Shown: positions 39,702 through 48,856, counted from the first letter of the stretch. The stretch: 64,000 nucleotides of DNA from Streptomyces sp. ISL-100 (GCF_018614615.1 NZ_JAGGOK010000056.1:1-64000), one strand, 5' to 3'. Program-made: numbers and translations. The notes: generated by a model from the sequence alone, not told the origin.

Positions 39702-42317
39702 CTAGGGCGCCGGCTGCTCGGCCGGGGGCTGGAGCAGGGTGCGCAGACGAGTGGTACGGGGCCGGTCCGGGATTTCGGTCACCGCGCGGGGCAGGGCCTG
39801 GTCGACGCCGTGGACCACGGACAGGTGCCGTTCGCCGCGGCTGAACGCGGTGTAGATCCACGGGCGGCTCAGCGCCGGGGCGGCGTCGCCGGGCAGCACG
39901 ACCACGACCGCGGGCCACCGCATCCCGGTCGCCTGGTGCGCCGTGAGCGCCCAGGCGTGCCGCACCGCGGTCTCCACCCTCTCCTTGGGTACGACGATGG
40001 GCGTGCCCTCGCAGTCGAGGTGCAGGCCGTCGGCGTCTGCCGATACGACCGAGCCGGGCAGCGTCCGGCCGGGCGCCGGGACGTACGCGACCCGGTCTCC
40101 CGGGTCGAAGCCGCCGAAGCGGCCCGGGCCGGGGTTGAGCCGCTGCTTGAGCGCGGCGTTCAGCGCTCGGGTGCCCGCGGAGCCGCCGTGGCCCGGGGTG
40201 ATCACCTGGGTCTGGGCGGGGGAGACCCCGAAGGCGCGCGGCACCGAGTCGGCGACCAGCTGGACGCTGCGGTGCACCGCCTCGCCCGCGTCACGCACGG
40301 GGACGATCACCACCTCCTTGCCGGGCGCCTCCACCTGGTTCAGCTCCCCGATCCCGATGCCGGAGACCAGCTCGCCGATCGGCCCGGGATCGGGCGTACG
40401 CGAGACGACATGCGGGCACGCGCGGGCGGCCAGCAGGTCCGCGAAGACCCGGCCCGCGCCTGCGGAAGACAGGACGCCGGGGTCGCCGCTGAGGACGAGC
40501 CGGGTGCCGTCCGCCAGCGACTCCACGAGGACCGCGGCGGTCTCGACGTCCAGCTGCGGGGCGTCGAGCACGACCAGTAGATCGAGGGCGAGTGTGCCGT
40601 CCCCGTCCCGGCCGGGGCCTTCGGTTCCGGCGACCAGCCCGGAGAGGGTGACGGACGCCGACGCGTCGCCGATCGCCGCGGCGACGCGCCGTCGGCCGTC
40701 GGCGCTGTGCGACGCGGCGTACGCCCGAGGGCCGGCCCCGCGCGCGACGGCGACCAGCGCGGCCGGTTCGGCGCGGGCGGCCTCGCCGCCGCTGTGGGCG
40801 ACCAGGCCGTTCGCCGCGACGACGCGGACCAGCTCGGCGGCGGAGGGCGGGACGGGCCCCGCGTCCCAACCAGCGGTTTCCTTCGCCTCATTGCCGAACG
40901 TACTGGCCAGCCGGGCGAGGCCGTCGGCGAGACTTTCCTCGGCGAGGGCGTACCGCTCGAGCCCCAGCAGAACCTCCACGGGCTCGTCGCCCTCGGCGCC
41001 CTCGTCGGCTCCGCCGTCCTGGAAGACCAGCACCACACCCTCGGCGACAGCGTTCTGAATGGCCTCGTCCGGGTCGGGCACCTTGTGCTCGGCAAGCGCC
41101 TTGCGGACGGCGCCGGACTCCAGGGCGGTGTGGCCCTGGACCGCCGCCCGCTCCAGGAGCCAGCCGACGAGCGCCGCCGTCCTGCGCTCGTCGGCTGGAC
41201 CGCACTCCGCGCCGAGCAGGGCGCGCGCGAACCCGTCGGCCTGTTCGGGCCGCACAGCGGGTACGGACAGCAGCTGCCAGGGGTCGTCGCGCAGCACCTG
41301 CCCGGCCTGCTCCCCGAGGACGCCCGCGACCGCCCCGGCGAGCGCCTCCGGGGCACCGCCCTCGGCCAGCACGGCCCGTACGGAAGCCACGGCTTCGGGC
41401 GCGACGGTGACCGCCCCGGCCGCCTGCGCCACCGGCGTGGGAGCCGGAGTGGGCGGGGGCGCGGGCGCGACACGGCGCGGCGCGGGCGCCGGGGACGCGA
41501 AGAACGCCTCCCCGGACTTGGCGCCGCTCTCCACGGCCCGTACGGCCGCGAGCAGATCGGCGGCCTGCCCGCTCAGCTTGGCACCGGCCTCCACGGGCGC
41601 GGTCTTCTCGGCCTTGCGCCGCTCAATCCGCTCCCGCAACGCCCGCTGAGCAGCAAGCTCAGCCTCAGCCTCGGACAACTGCGGCACAGTGGCCGCTTCT
41701 TCCCCCTCCGCCGGGCTTCCACCGACACCGTCCGAGGCCCCTTCACCGGTCCCGGCGGGGTGGCCTGCGGTGTCGCCGCTGTCCAAGTGCTCTTCGGAAT
41801 CCGCCGCGCCAGCGTCCGCATGGCCGTGACCGCCGTCGGCGGACGGCCTTGCGGTGCCCGCCGCGTTTTCGTCGGGACCGCCTGAGCGCCCTTCGTGGGC
41901 GCTGTTCGAGGGCTCCTCGGCGTCTGCCGCGCCCGCGCCGGTGTCCGTCGACCGGCCGGCGGGGCTGTCACCGGCGTCGGCGGACGGCCCTTCGGCGGCT
42001 GCCATGTCGGTGGCGGTGGCGGCTGGTTCGCCCGTGGTGTTCTCGGCGGCATCCGCTTCGGCGGTGGGGTGGGGGTTGTCGGCGGCGTGCACGTTGGTAC
42101 CTGCGTTCTCGTTCGCGTCCGTCGGGGCCGCTGCCGCACGCGCGTCGGCCGGGGCGTCGGCTCCGGGGCCGGGCTCGGTGTGTGTCTTCGCGTTGTCCCC
42201 GGCGGCTCCCGGCGCCGGGACCGCCGGCTCGGCGGTCGGCTCGGTGTCGGCCGCCGCGGTCGTGTCGCGGTGTTCGGCCGGGGATCCGGGGGTTGCCCCC
42301 CGGGGAAGCGCAGTCAC
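39702..42317 (-). CDS. RecD2-like helicase homologue with degenerate ATPase motifs
   Basis: The 871-residue protein has an Ala/Glu/Thr/Asp-rich disordered first 230 residues, then RecD2-type helix-hairpin-helix and wing regions, then a helicase fold in which the key motifs are eroded. At the Walker A position (about 507) it reads AHSGGEAARAEPAAL with no GKT. At Walker B (about 580) VVLDAPQLD replaces the usual DEASMLD. The last motif (about 789) is ALTAHQATG instead of TVHKSQG, followed by YTAFSRGERHLSVV. It therefore looks like a non-ATPase relative of RecD2, perhaps a DNA-binding or scaffold protein. Its start overlaps the aldo/keto reductase stop by 4 bases. Confidence 0.75.
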   Translation of the reverse strand: MTALPRGATPGSPAEHRDTTAAADTEPTAEPAVPAPGAAGDNAKTHTEPGPGADAPADARAAAAPTDANENAGTNVHAADNPHPTAEADAAENTTGEPAATATDMAAAEGPSADAGDSPAGRSTDTGAGAADAEEPSNSAHEGRSGGPDENAAGTARPSADGGHGHADAGAADSEEHLDSGDTAGHPAGTGEGASDGVGGSPAEGEEAATVPQLSEAEAELAAQRALRERIERRKAEKTAPVEAGAKLSGQAADLLAAVRAVESGAKSGEAFFASPAPAPRRVAPAPPPTPAPTPVAQAAGAVTVAPEAVASVRAVLAEGGAPEALAGAVAGVLGEQAGQVLRDDPWQLLSVPAVRPEQADGFARALLGAECGPADERRTAALVGWLLERAAVQGHTALESGAVRKALAEHKVPDPDEAIQNAVAEGVVLVFQDGGADEGAEGDEPVEVLLGLERYALAEESLADGLARLASTFGNEAKETAGWDAGPVPPSAAELVRVVAANGLVAHSGGEAARAEPAALVAVARGAGPRAYAASHSADGRRRVAAAIGDASASVTLSGLVAGTEGPGRDGDGTLALDLLVVLDAPQLDVETAAVLVESLADGTRLVLSGDPGVLSSAGAGRVFADLLAARACPHVVSRTPDPGPIGELVSGIGIGELNQVEAPGKEVVIVPVRDAGEAVHRSVQLVADSVPRAFGVSPAQTQVITPGHGGSAGTRALNAALKQRLNPGPGRFGGFDPGDRVAYVPAPGRTLPGSVVSADADGLHLDCEGTPIVVPKERVETAVRHAWALTAHQATGMRWPAVVVVLPGDAAPALSRPWIYTAFSRGERHLSVVHGVDQALPRAVTEIPDRPRTTRLRTLLQPPAEQPAP

Positions 42318-43297
42318 AGCGTGCTCCAGTCCTGGTCGGGATAGCGGTGCACGGGCGCCGACACATCGTCGAGCGCCTGGCAGATCTCGTCTGGAAGACT
42401 AAGCGCCTCCACTGACAATGCCTCCGCGAGCTGCCGCGCGTTGCGCGCGCCCACGATCGGGGCCACCACCCCCGGCCGGTCGCGGACCCACGCGAGGGCC
42501 ACCTGGAGAGGGGTGGTGGCCAGGCCGTCCGCCGCTGTCGCCACCGCGTCCACGATGCGGCTCGCCGCCTCGTCGAGGTACGGCGCGACGAACCCGGAGA
42601 GGTGCTCCGAGCCGCCGCGCGAGTCCGGCGGTACGGAGCGCCGGTACTTGCCCGTGAGTACGCCCCGGCCGAGCGGCGACGACGGCAGCAGACCGACCCC
42701 CAGATCGAGCGCGGCCGGCAGCACCTCCCGCTCCACACCGCGTTGGAGCAGCGAGTACTCCATCTGCGTGCTGGCGAGCCGGGTGCGTACACCGGGTGCC
42801 GCGAGCTGCCAGGTGGCGGCCTTCGCCAGCTGCCAGCCGGAGAAGTTGGACACCCCCGCGTACCGCGCCCGGCCGCTGCCGACCGCGATGTCGAGCGCCT
42901 GCAGCGTTTCGTCGAGCGGCGTCGCCGAGTCGAAGGCGTGCACCTGCCACACATCGACGTAATCCGTGCCGAGCCGCTCCAGCGACGCGTCGAGTGCCGC
43001 CAGCAGATGGCCGCGGGAGCCGTCGAAGCGCCGGTCCGGGTCGGGCACGCTGCCCGCCTTGGTCGCGATGACCAGATCCCGCCGCGGAACGAGCCGTTCC
43101 ACGAGCTGGCCGAGCAGATACTCCGCGTCCCCGTCGCCGTACACGTCCGCCGTGTCGACGAGCGTGCCGCCCGCGTCCCAGAAGGCCTTCAACAGGTCGG
43201 CGGCGTCGTGCTCGTCGGTGTCCCGGCCCCAGGTGAGGGTGCCGAGCCCGATTCTCGATACGCGCAGGCCCGTGCGGCCGAGATGCCTCTGCTCCAT
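42314..43297 (-). CDS. aldo/keto reductase
   Basis: The 327-residue protein has the aldo/keto reductase pattern: MEQRHLGRTGLRVSRIGLGT, the catalytic tetrad in LVDTADVYGDGDAE (Asp, Tyr), VIATKAGS (Lys) and VDVWQVHAFD (His), and a C-terminal NADPH-binding VVAPIVGARNARQLAEAL. It probably reduces an aldehyde or ketone with NADPH. It is coupled by a 4-base overlap to the RecD2-like gene and is divergent from the LLM oxidoreductase gene. Confidence 0.9.
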   Translation of the reverse strand: MEQRHLGRTGLRVSRIGLGTLTWGRDTDEHDAADLLKAFWDAGGTLVDTADVYGDGDAEYLLGQLVERLVPRRDLVIATKAGSVPDPDRRFDGSRGHLLAALDASLERLGTDYVDVWQVHAFDSATPLDETLQALDIAVGSGRARYAGVSNFSGWQLAKAATWQLAAPGVRTRLASTQMEYSLLQRGVEREVLPAALDLGVGLLPSSPLGRGVLTGKYRRSVPPDSRGGSEHLSGFVAPYLDEAASRIVDAVATAADGLATTPLQVALAWVRDRPGVVAPIVGARNARQLAEALSVEALSLPDEICQALDDVSAPVHRYPDQDWSTL

Positions 43298-43424
43298 GGG
43301 CGCTGAGATTACTGGCCAAGGGCCGGTGGGCAGCAGACCCTGTGGACAACTCGCACGGGAGCCGGGCGCGGGACGCCCCCTGACGGATCGCGCCCCCGCG
43401 CGTTAGAGTCCCCGGCACAGGGAG

Positions 43425-43438
43425 TTACTGATCAGTAA
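43425..43438. promoter_or_regulatory. 14-bp perfect palindrome before the LLM oxidoreductase gene
   Basis: TTACTGATCAGTAA is a perfect palindrome of the kind bound by TetR-family dimers. It ends two bases before the AAGGGAG ribosome site of the gene at 43450, and no other palindrome is seen in the 152-base divergent gap. The regulator is not encoded next to it. Confidence 0.6.
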
Positions 43439-43449
43439 AGGGAGTGGCT

Positions 43450-44499
43450 ATGCGGCTCGGCATCAATCTCGGTTACTGGGGCGCCGGGATGGACGGCGAC
43501 AATCTGGCCGTCGCCCAGGAGGCGGACCGGCTCGGCTACGACGTCTGCTGGGCCGCCGAGGCCTACGGCTCGGACGCCGCCACCGTGCTCTCCTGGGTCG
43601 CCGCCCAGACCGAGAGCATCGACGTCGGCTCCGCGATCTTCCAGATCCCCGCCCGTACGCCCGCCATGACCGCGATGACCGCCGCCACCCTCGACTCCCT
43701 CTCCGGCGGCCGCTTCCGCCTCGGCCTCGGCGTCTCGGGCCCGCAGGTCTCCGAGGGCTGGTACGGCGTGAAGTTCGACAAGCCGCTGGCCCGCACCCGC
43801 GAGTACGTCGAGATCGTCCGCAAGGCCATGACCCGCGAGCGCCTGTCGTACGAGGGACAGCACTGGACGCTGCCGCTGCCCGACGGCCCGGGCAAGCCGC
43901 TGAAGCTCACGGTCCACCCGCAGCGCGAGCACATCCCGCTCTACATCGCCGCGATCGGCCCCAAGAACCTGGAGCAGACCGGCGAGATCGCCGACGGCGC
44001 TCTGCTGATCTTCCCCTCCGCCGAGCACATCGAGGACACCGCGCTCCAGCACATCCGCGCGGGCCGCGAGAAGGCCGGCAAGAGCATGGACGGCTTCGAC
44101 GTCTGCCCCACCGTGCCGCTCGCGGTCGGCGACGACGTCAGCGCGCTGGCCGACACGTTCCGCCCGTACACCGCCCTGTACGTCGGCGGCATGGGCAGCC
44201 GCAAGCAGAACTTCTACAACCAGCTCGCGCAGCGCATGGGCTACGAGAAGGAAGCCGCCGAGATCCAGGACAAGTACCTGTCCGGCGACAAGAAGGGAGC
44301 CGCCGCCGCGATCCCGCACCAGCTGATCGACCAGACGACCCTGCTCGGCACCGTGGAGCGGATCGCCGAGCGGATGCAGGCGTACGCCGCTGCCGGAGTG
44401 ACGACGCTGACGCTGGCCCCCGCGGGCTTCACGCTCGATGAGCGGATCACCGCCCTGCGGGCCGGCACCGACGCTCTGGAGCTCGCCGGTCTGGCGTAA
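43450..44499 (+). CDS. LLM-class F420-dependent oxidoreductase
   Basis: The 349-residue protein has the luciferase-like TIM-barrel pattern MRLGINLGYWGAGMDGDNLA, EADRLGYDVCWAAEAYGSDA, ATLDSLSGGRFRLGLGVSGP and IPLYIAAIGPKNLEQTGEIADG. Actinobacterial members of this group use coenzyme F420. The substrate is unknown. ATG 43450 lies 6 bases after AAGGGAG; GTG 43444 would be too close. Confidence 0.88.
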   Translation: MRLGINLGYWGAGMDGDNLAVAQEADRLGYDVCWAAEAYGSDAATVLSWVAAQTESIDVGSAIFQIPARTPAMTAMTAATLDSLSGGRFRLGLGVSGPQVSEGWYGVKFDKPLARTREYVEIVRKAMTRERLSYEGQHWTLPLPDGPGKPLKLTVHPQREHIPLYIAAIGPKNLEQTGEIADGALLIFPSAEHIEDTALQHIRAGREKAGKSMDGFDVCPTVPLAVGDDVSALADTFRPYTALYVGGMGSRKQNFYNQLAQRMGYEKEAAEIQDKYLSGDKKGAAAAIPHQLIDQTTLLGTVERIAERMQAYAAAGVTTLTLAPAGFTLDERITALRAGTDALELAGLA

Positions 44500-44534
44500 T
44501 CCCGCAGGATGAGAAAGCTGACGAAAAAGATCTG

Positions 44535-44576
44535 CGGCCGTGGTGGGGGCTCGGGGGGTCTTCCCCGCCACGGCCG
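44535..44576 (+). terminator. hairpin terminator after the LLM gene
   Basis: CGGCCGTGGTGGGG (44535-44548) pairs with CCCCGCCACGGCCG (44563-44576) with one G-T. The remaining 160 bases up to 44738 hold no recognisable gene. Confidence 0.75.
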
Positions 44577-44741
44577 TCATGCACAACAACGCCCGGGGGC
44601 CCGCTGGGGTTACGCCCCCGCACCACCCCGGGTTCGTAATTCTGGCTGAGTTGACCGCCGCAGCTGTTGCCTGCCGTCCTGTACCGCTCTTGACTTGTTC
44701 TTTGCGGACGCCTGCACGGAGGTACACGGAGGTATTCAGTG

Positions 44742-45533
44742 ATGCTGTCGGCCCGAAGTATCTTTCAGGAAATTCTGGACAACGACGAGTCCTTCCGGCT
44801 CTTCTGCTCCATCGCCGCCAGCGGCGAGAGCCAGGGCGGCTGGGAGAACGGCCGCATCGCGGCTCTGGTGCCCGAGAGCATGAAGCATCTCGCTCCCAAG
44901 ATCACCCGGCACGGCGCCGACGAGGACAAGCACGGCCGGCTCTTCAACGCCCTGCTCAACAAGCGGGACCTCGAACCCGTCCCGGTCCCGCCGGAAACCG
45001 ACTACACGATGCTGCTCGAAAAGCGCGGCATCGGCCTGGCCCACGACAAGCTGGGCCGCGACGAGCCGCTGACCGAGCAGGACATCCTTGTCTACCTCTC
45101 GCACAGCCGGCTGACCGAACAGCGGGCGGCCGACCAGATGGACATGCTGGTCAAGTACTTCGGTGAGCATCCCGAGGTGGGCAAGTCGATCAGGATGATC
45201 TGCCACGACGAGGAGAACCACCTCGCGTACTGCCACGAGGAGCTGCTCCGGCTGGCCCGCGCGGGACACGGCCGTACGATCCAGCGCGTCCTGCGCGAGT
45301 GCGCCATGGCGGAGTGCCGCGTCTACCGGGACGTCAGCCTCGCCGTCATGGCCCACATGGGGCGCATCCTGAAGTGGCCGAAGGCCAAGTCCGCCGCCCT
45401 CGCCGCGGGCATCCACGCCATGTACACCTACGAGCGCCTGGGCGGCTGGCGGCGCATGGTGAGCCTGACGATGCCGGAACGGCGGGACGCGCTGGGCGGC
45501 CCGGCGACGACGTCCGCGGCCGGAATCGCCTGA
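44742..45533 (+). CDS. ferritin-like diiron protein of unknown function
   Basis: The 263-residue all-helical protein has two ExxH motifs: HGADEDKHGRLFNALLNK (E-x2-H near 62-65) and MICHDEENHLAYCHEELLRL (near 150-153), plus additional Glu in RECAMAECRVYRD. This is the signature of a four-helix-bundle diiron site, so it probably activates oxygen or stores iron. Which reaction it performs cannot be told. The start is ATG 44742 or GTG 44739. Two copies of ACGGAGGTA (44716-44724, 44726-44734) give tandem ribosome sites. The stop is followed by 10-bp tandem repeats containing TGA. Confidence 0.75.
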   Translation: MLSARSIFQEILDNDESFRLFCSIAASGESQGGWENGRIAALVPESMKHLAPKITRHGADEDKHGRLFNALLNKRDLEPVPVPPETDYTMLLEKRGIGLAHDKLGRDEPLTEQDILVYLSHSRLTEQRAADQMDMLVKYFGEHPEVGKSIRMICHDEENHLAYCHEELLRLARAGHGRTIQRVLRECAMAECRVYRDVSLAVMAHMGRILKWPKAKSAALAAGIHAMYTYERLGGWRRMVSLTMPERRDALGGPATTSAAGIA

Positions 45534-45579
45534 GGACCGCTGAGCACCGCTGAGCACCGCACCGCGCCACGGCTGCCGG

Positions 45580-46578
45580 TCAGAGCCACCCGCGGCGCTT
45601 GAACAGCCGGTACAGGCCGATCTCGCACATCACCATCAGCAGGATCACGGCGGGATAGGCCCACACCCAGGTCAGTTCTGGCATGTGATCGAAGTTCATG
45701 CCGTAGATCCCCGCGACCATCGTGGGGACCGCGGCCATCGCCGCCCACGCCGAGATCTTCCGCATGTCGTCGTTCTGCCGCACGCTCATCTGGGCGAGAT
45801 GCGCGGACAGGATGTCGGACAGCAGCCGGTCGAGCCCCTCCACCTGCTCGTTCGCTCGGGTGAGGTGGTCGCTGACGTCCCGGAAGAACGGCTGCGCGTG
45901 ATCGTCGACGAACGGCAGGCCGGGGTTCGACAGCCGCAGCATCGGCTGGGCGAGCGGCCCCGTCGCGCGGCGGAATTCGAGCACCTGCCGCTTGAAGGTG
46001 TAGATCCGCGCGGCCGTGTTCTTGGAGTCGCGGCTGAACGGCGCGAAGACCTCCGCCTCCAGCTCCTCCAGGTCGGTCTGGAGCTCGGCGCCGACCTCTA
46101 TGTAGTGGTCGACGACGGCGTCGCTCACGGCGTACAGGACGGCGGTCGGACCGTGCCGCAGTACGTCGGGTTCGGCTTCGAGGCGGTGGCGTACGGCGGC
46201 CAGCGGTGCGCCCTCGCCGTGCCGCACCGTCACCACGAATGAGTCGCCCACGAAGACCATCAGCTCGCCCGTCGTCACGGTGTCGGTCTCCGGTTCGTAG
46301 ATCACCGGCTTCAGCACCGCGAACAGCGAGTCGTCGTACACCTCCAGCTTGGGCCGCTGGTGGGCCGACAGCGCGTCCTCGACGGCCAGCGGATGCAGAC
46401 CGAACTCGCTGCTCACGAGATCGAATTCCTTCTCGGTCGGCTCGTGCAGCCCGATCCACAGGAAGGCGTCCCCGGCGGAGGCGGCCCGCGCCTCGGCGAG
46501 GGCGTCGGAGAAGTCGGAAGGGCCTTCGGTACGGCGCCCTTCCCGGTAGATGGCACAGTCGACGATCACGGCGCGCAT
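45580..46578 (-). CDS. corA: CorA-family magnesium/cobalt transporter
   Basis: The 332-residue protein has a long cytoplasmic alpha/beta and helical domain and two C-terminal membrane helices. The signature YGMNF sits at the end of the first helix (MAAVPTMVAGIYGMNFDHMP) and is followed by TWVWAYPAVILLMVMCEIGL. CorA channels admit Mg2+ or Co2+ as pentamers. ATG 46578 has GGGGGAG upstream. It is divergent from the phosphatase gene at 46638. Confidence 0.92.
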   Translation of the reverse strand: MRAVIVDCAIYREGRRTEGPSDFSDALAEARAASAGDAFLWIGLHEPTEKEFDLVSSEFGLHPLAVEDALSAHQRPKLEVYDDSLFAVLKPVIYEPETDTVTTGELMVFVGDSFVVTVRHGEGAPLAAVRHRLEAEPDVLRHGPTAVLYAVSDAVVDHYIEVGAELQTDLEELEAEVFAPFSRDSKNTAARIYTFKRQVLEFRRATGPLAQPMLRLSNPGLPFVDDHAQPFFRDVSDHLTRANEQVEGLDRLLSDILSAHLAQMSVRQNDDMRKISAWAAMAAVPTMVAGIYGMNFDHMPELTWVWAYPAVILLMVMCEIGLYRLFKRRGWL

Positions 46579-46637
46579 TCTCCCCCGGTGCGGGCCCGGG
46601 CACACCCCGGAGCCGGCTTCGGCCTAGGCTGGCGGCC

Positions 46638-47324
46638 ATGGCCACGCTGATCCTCGTACGCCACGGACGTTCCACCGCCAACACCGCAGGGCTGCTCGCC
46701 GGCTGGACGCCAGGTGTCCTGCTCGACGAGCGCGGCGCCGCGCAGGCGGCCGCGCTGCCCGGGCGGCTGGCCGACGTGCCGCTCGCCGCCGCCGTCACCA
46801 GCCCCCTCGAACGCTGCCGCCAGACCCTTCAGCCGCTGCTCGACGCGCGGCCGGGTCTCCCGTCGCACACCGACGAACGGATAGGGGAGTGCCACTACGG
46901 CGACTGGTCGGGCCGCAAGCTCGCCGAGCTCTCCGACGAGCCGCTGATGGCCGCCGTACAGCAGCACCCCTCCTCGGTGACGTTCCCGGGAGGGGAGTCG
47001 ATGCGGGCCATGCAGGCACGCGCGGTCGAGGCGGTACGGGACTGGAACGCGCGCATCGAGGCCGAGCACGGCGAGGACGCCGTGTATCTCATGTGCTCTC
47101 ACGGCGACCTCATCAAGTCCGTCGTCGCGGACGCACTCGGCCTTCATCTCGACCTCTTCCAGCGGATTCACGTGGACCCGTGTTCCCTGACAGTCATCCG
47201 GTACACCGGGCTCCGCCCCTTTCTCACGCGTCTCGGCGACACGGGCGACCTCTCCTCGCTGGCGCCGCGTGAGAGCGGCGATGACGGGGACGCGGCCGTA
47301 GGGGGCGGCGCAGGCGCACCGTGA
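46638..47324 (+). CDS. histidine phosphatase, MSMEG_4193 family
   Basis: The 228-residue protein starts MATLILVRHGRSTANTAGLL with the RHG catalytic motif, has the second catalytic histidine in LMCSHGDLIKSVVADALG and an acid in the TSPLERCRQTLQPLLDA region. It is a phosphoglycerate-mutase-like phosphatase. The family (phosphatase, then DUF3090 and SCO1664 proteins, then mshC) is a conserved actinobacterial cluster whose shared purpose is not known. Confidence 0.9.
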   Translation: MATLILVRHGRSTANTAGLLAGWTPGVLLDERGAAQAAALPGRLADVPLAAAVTSPLERCRQTLQPLLDARPGLPSHTDERIGECHYGDWSGRKLAELSDEPLMAAVQQHPSSVTFPGGESMRAMQARAVEAVRDWNARIEAEHGEDAVYLMCSHGDLIKSVVADALGLHLDLFQRIHVDPCSLTVIRYTGLRPFLTRLGDTGDLSSLAPRESGDDGDAAVGGGAGAP

Positions 47325-47410
47325 TCGATCGGCGCAGTAGGGTGGACGCGCCCCAAGACCGCGCATACACACGATTTCAGCGCTTGGATGAGTACAAGGG
47401 AGATCAGGAC

Positions 47411-48001
47411 GTGTCCCGTCAGGTATACCTCTACGACCCGCCGGACCGCTTCGTCGCCGGTACGGTCGGGCTGCCTGGACGTCGTACGTTCTTCCTCCAG
47501 GCATCCGCGGCCGGCCGCGTCACCAGCGTCGCCCTGGAGAAGACCCAGATGGCCGCGCTCGCCGAGCGCATCGACGAGCTGCTCGACGAAGTGGTACGCC
47601 GCACCGGAGGCAACGCCCCCGTGCCGGCCGTGGCTCCGGCCGATGTCACTGACAGCGCCCCCCTTGACGCCCCCGTCGAGGAGGAGTTCCGCGTCGGCAC
47701 CATGGCGCTCGCCTGGGACGGTGAGGAACAGCGCATGATCGTCGAAGCGCAGGCCCTCGTCGAGCTGGACGTGGAGACCGACGAGGATCTCGCGGAGGCC
47801 GAGGAACGGCTGCTCCAGGACGAGGAGAACGGCCCGCCGATGCTGCGCGTCCGGCTCAGCGGCGCCCAGGCCAGAGCCTTCGCCAAGCGCGCCCTCGAAG
47901 TCGTCAACGCCGGCCGGCCGCCGTGCCCGCTCTGCAGCCTGCCGCTCGACCCGGAGGGACATGTATGCCCGCGTCAGAACGGATACCGCCGCGGAGCGTG
48001 A
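47411..48001 (+). CDS. DUF3090 family protein
   Basis: The 196-residue protein begins VSRQVYLYDPPDRFVAGTVG and has the DUF3090 pattern with LAERIDELLDEVVRRTG, EEFRVGTMALAWD, ARAFAKRALEVVNAGRP and a C-terminal zinc ribbon CPLCSLPLDPEGHVCPRQNG. GTG 47411 follows AAGGGAG. The last 37 bases overlap the next gene. Function unknown; always in the mshC neighbourhood of actinobacteria as far as I know. Confidence 0.9.
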   Translation: MSRQVYLYDPPDRFVAGTVGLPGRRTFFLQASAAGRVTSVALEKTQMAALAERIDELLDEVVRRTGGNAPVPAVAPADVTDSAPLDAPVEEEFRVGTMALAWDGEEQRMIVEAQALVELDVETDEDLAEAEERLLQDEENGPPMLRVRLSGAQARAFAKRALEVVNAGRPPCPLCSLPLDPEGHVCPRQNGYRRGA

Positions 48002-48810
48002 CTCCGGCGGACGACGGCCTCCTCACCGTTCTGGCGAAGGGGCAGCTGACGGTGCGCGGACGCGTCCGTGAGGCGTCCAACGCGGTGCTGTACTGCGCGA
48101 TCGAGTACGACGGCGTATCGGCGTCCTGCGTGTACAAGCCGGTCGCCGGTGAACGGCCGTTGTGGGACTTCCCCGACGGCACGCTCGCACAGCGCGAGGT
48201 GGCGGCGTACGAGATCTCCGAGGCGACGGGGTGGGGGCTTGTGCCGCCGACTGTGCTGCGGGACGGGCCGTATGGGGAAGGTATGTGCCAGTTGTGGATC
48301 GAGACGGCGGCCGGGGCCGACGGTGATCCGGGGCTGCTGGCGCTCGTCGAGGACGAGGAGCCCGGTGAGGGCTGGAAGGCGATCGCCTTCGCCGAGGTGG
48401 GGGAGGGGCGCACGGCGCTTCTCGTCCACGCCGACGATCCGCGCCTGCGGCGCCTGTCGGTCTTGGACGCGGTGATCAACAATGCCGACCGCAAGGGCGG
48501 GCATCTGCTGCCGACGGCGGACGGGAAGCTGTACGGCATCGACCACGGGGTCACGTTCAACGTGGACGACAAGCTTCGTACGCTGCTGTGGGGGTGGGCC
48601 GGGGAGCCGTTGACGGCCGAGGCCGTCGAGGTGGTGGGCCGGCTGTCGCAGGAGCTGGCCGAGGGGCGGCCGCTCGCCACCCGTATGGCCGAGCTGATCA
48701 CTCCGGCGGAGGTGGCGGCGCTGCGGGCGCGGGTGGCGGCGCTGCGGGACACGGGGCGTCACCCGGAGCCGAGCGGGGAGTGGCCGGCCATTCCTTGGCC
48801 GCCGGTGTAG
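47965..48810 (+). CDS. SCO1664 family protein (PI3/PI4-kinase-like fold)
   Basis: The 281-residue protein has kinase-like motifs: ASCVYKPVAGERPLWDFPDG (lysine strand), LAQREVAAYEISEATGWGLV, the catalytic loop DAVINNADRKGGHLL and the metal-binding GIDHGVTFN. The pattern is that of HipA/PI3-4-kinase-like enzymes, but the substrate is unknown. The start ATG 47965 follows GGAGG and lies inside the DUF3090 gene, so translation is coupled. Confidence 0.88.
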   Translation: MPASERIPPRSVTPADDGLLTVLAKGQLTVRGRVREASNAVLYCAIEYDGVSASCVYKPVAGERPLWDFPDGTLAQREVAAYEISEATGWGLVPPTVLRDGPYGEGMCQLWIETAAGADGDPGLLALVEDEEPGEGWKAIAFAEVGEGRTALLVHADDPRLRRLSVLDAVINNADRKGGHLLPTADGKLYGIDHGVTFNVDDKLRTLLWGWAGEPLTAEAVEVVGRLSQELAEGRPLATRMAELITPAEVAALRARVAALRDTGRHPEPSGEWPAIPWPPV

Positions 48811-48856
48811 GTGCGGGTCGGGGAAAGCCCGCCGCAGGCGCCCCGTGCAAGAGTGC

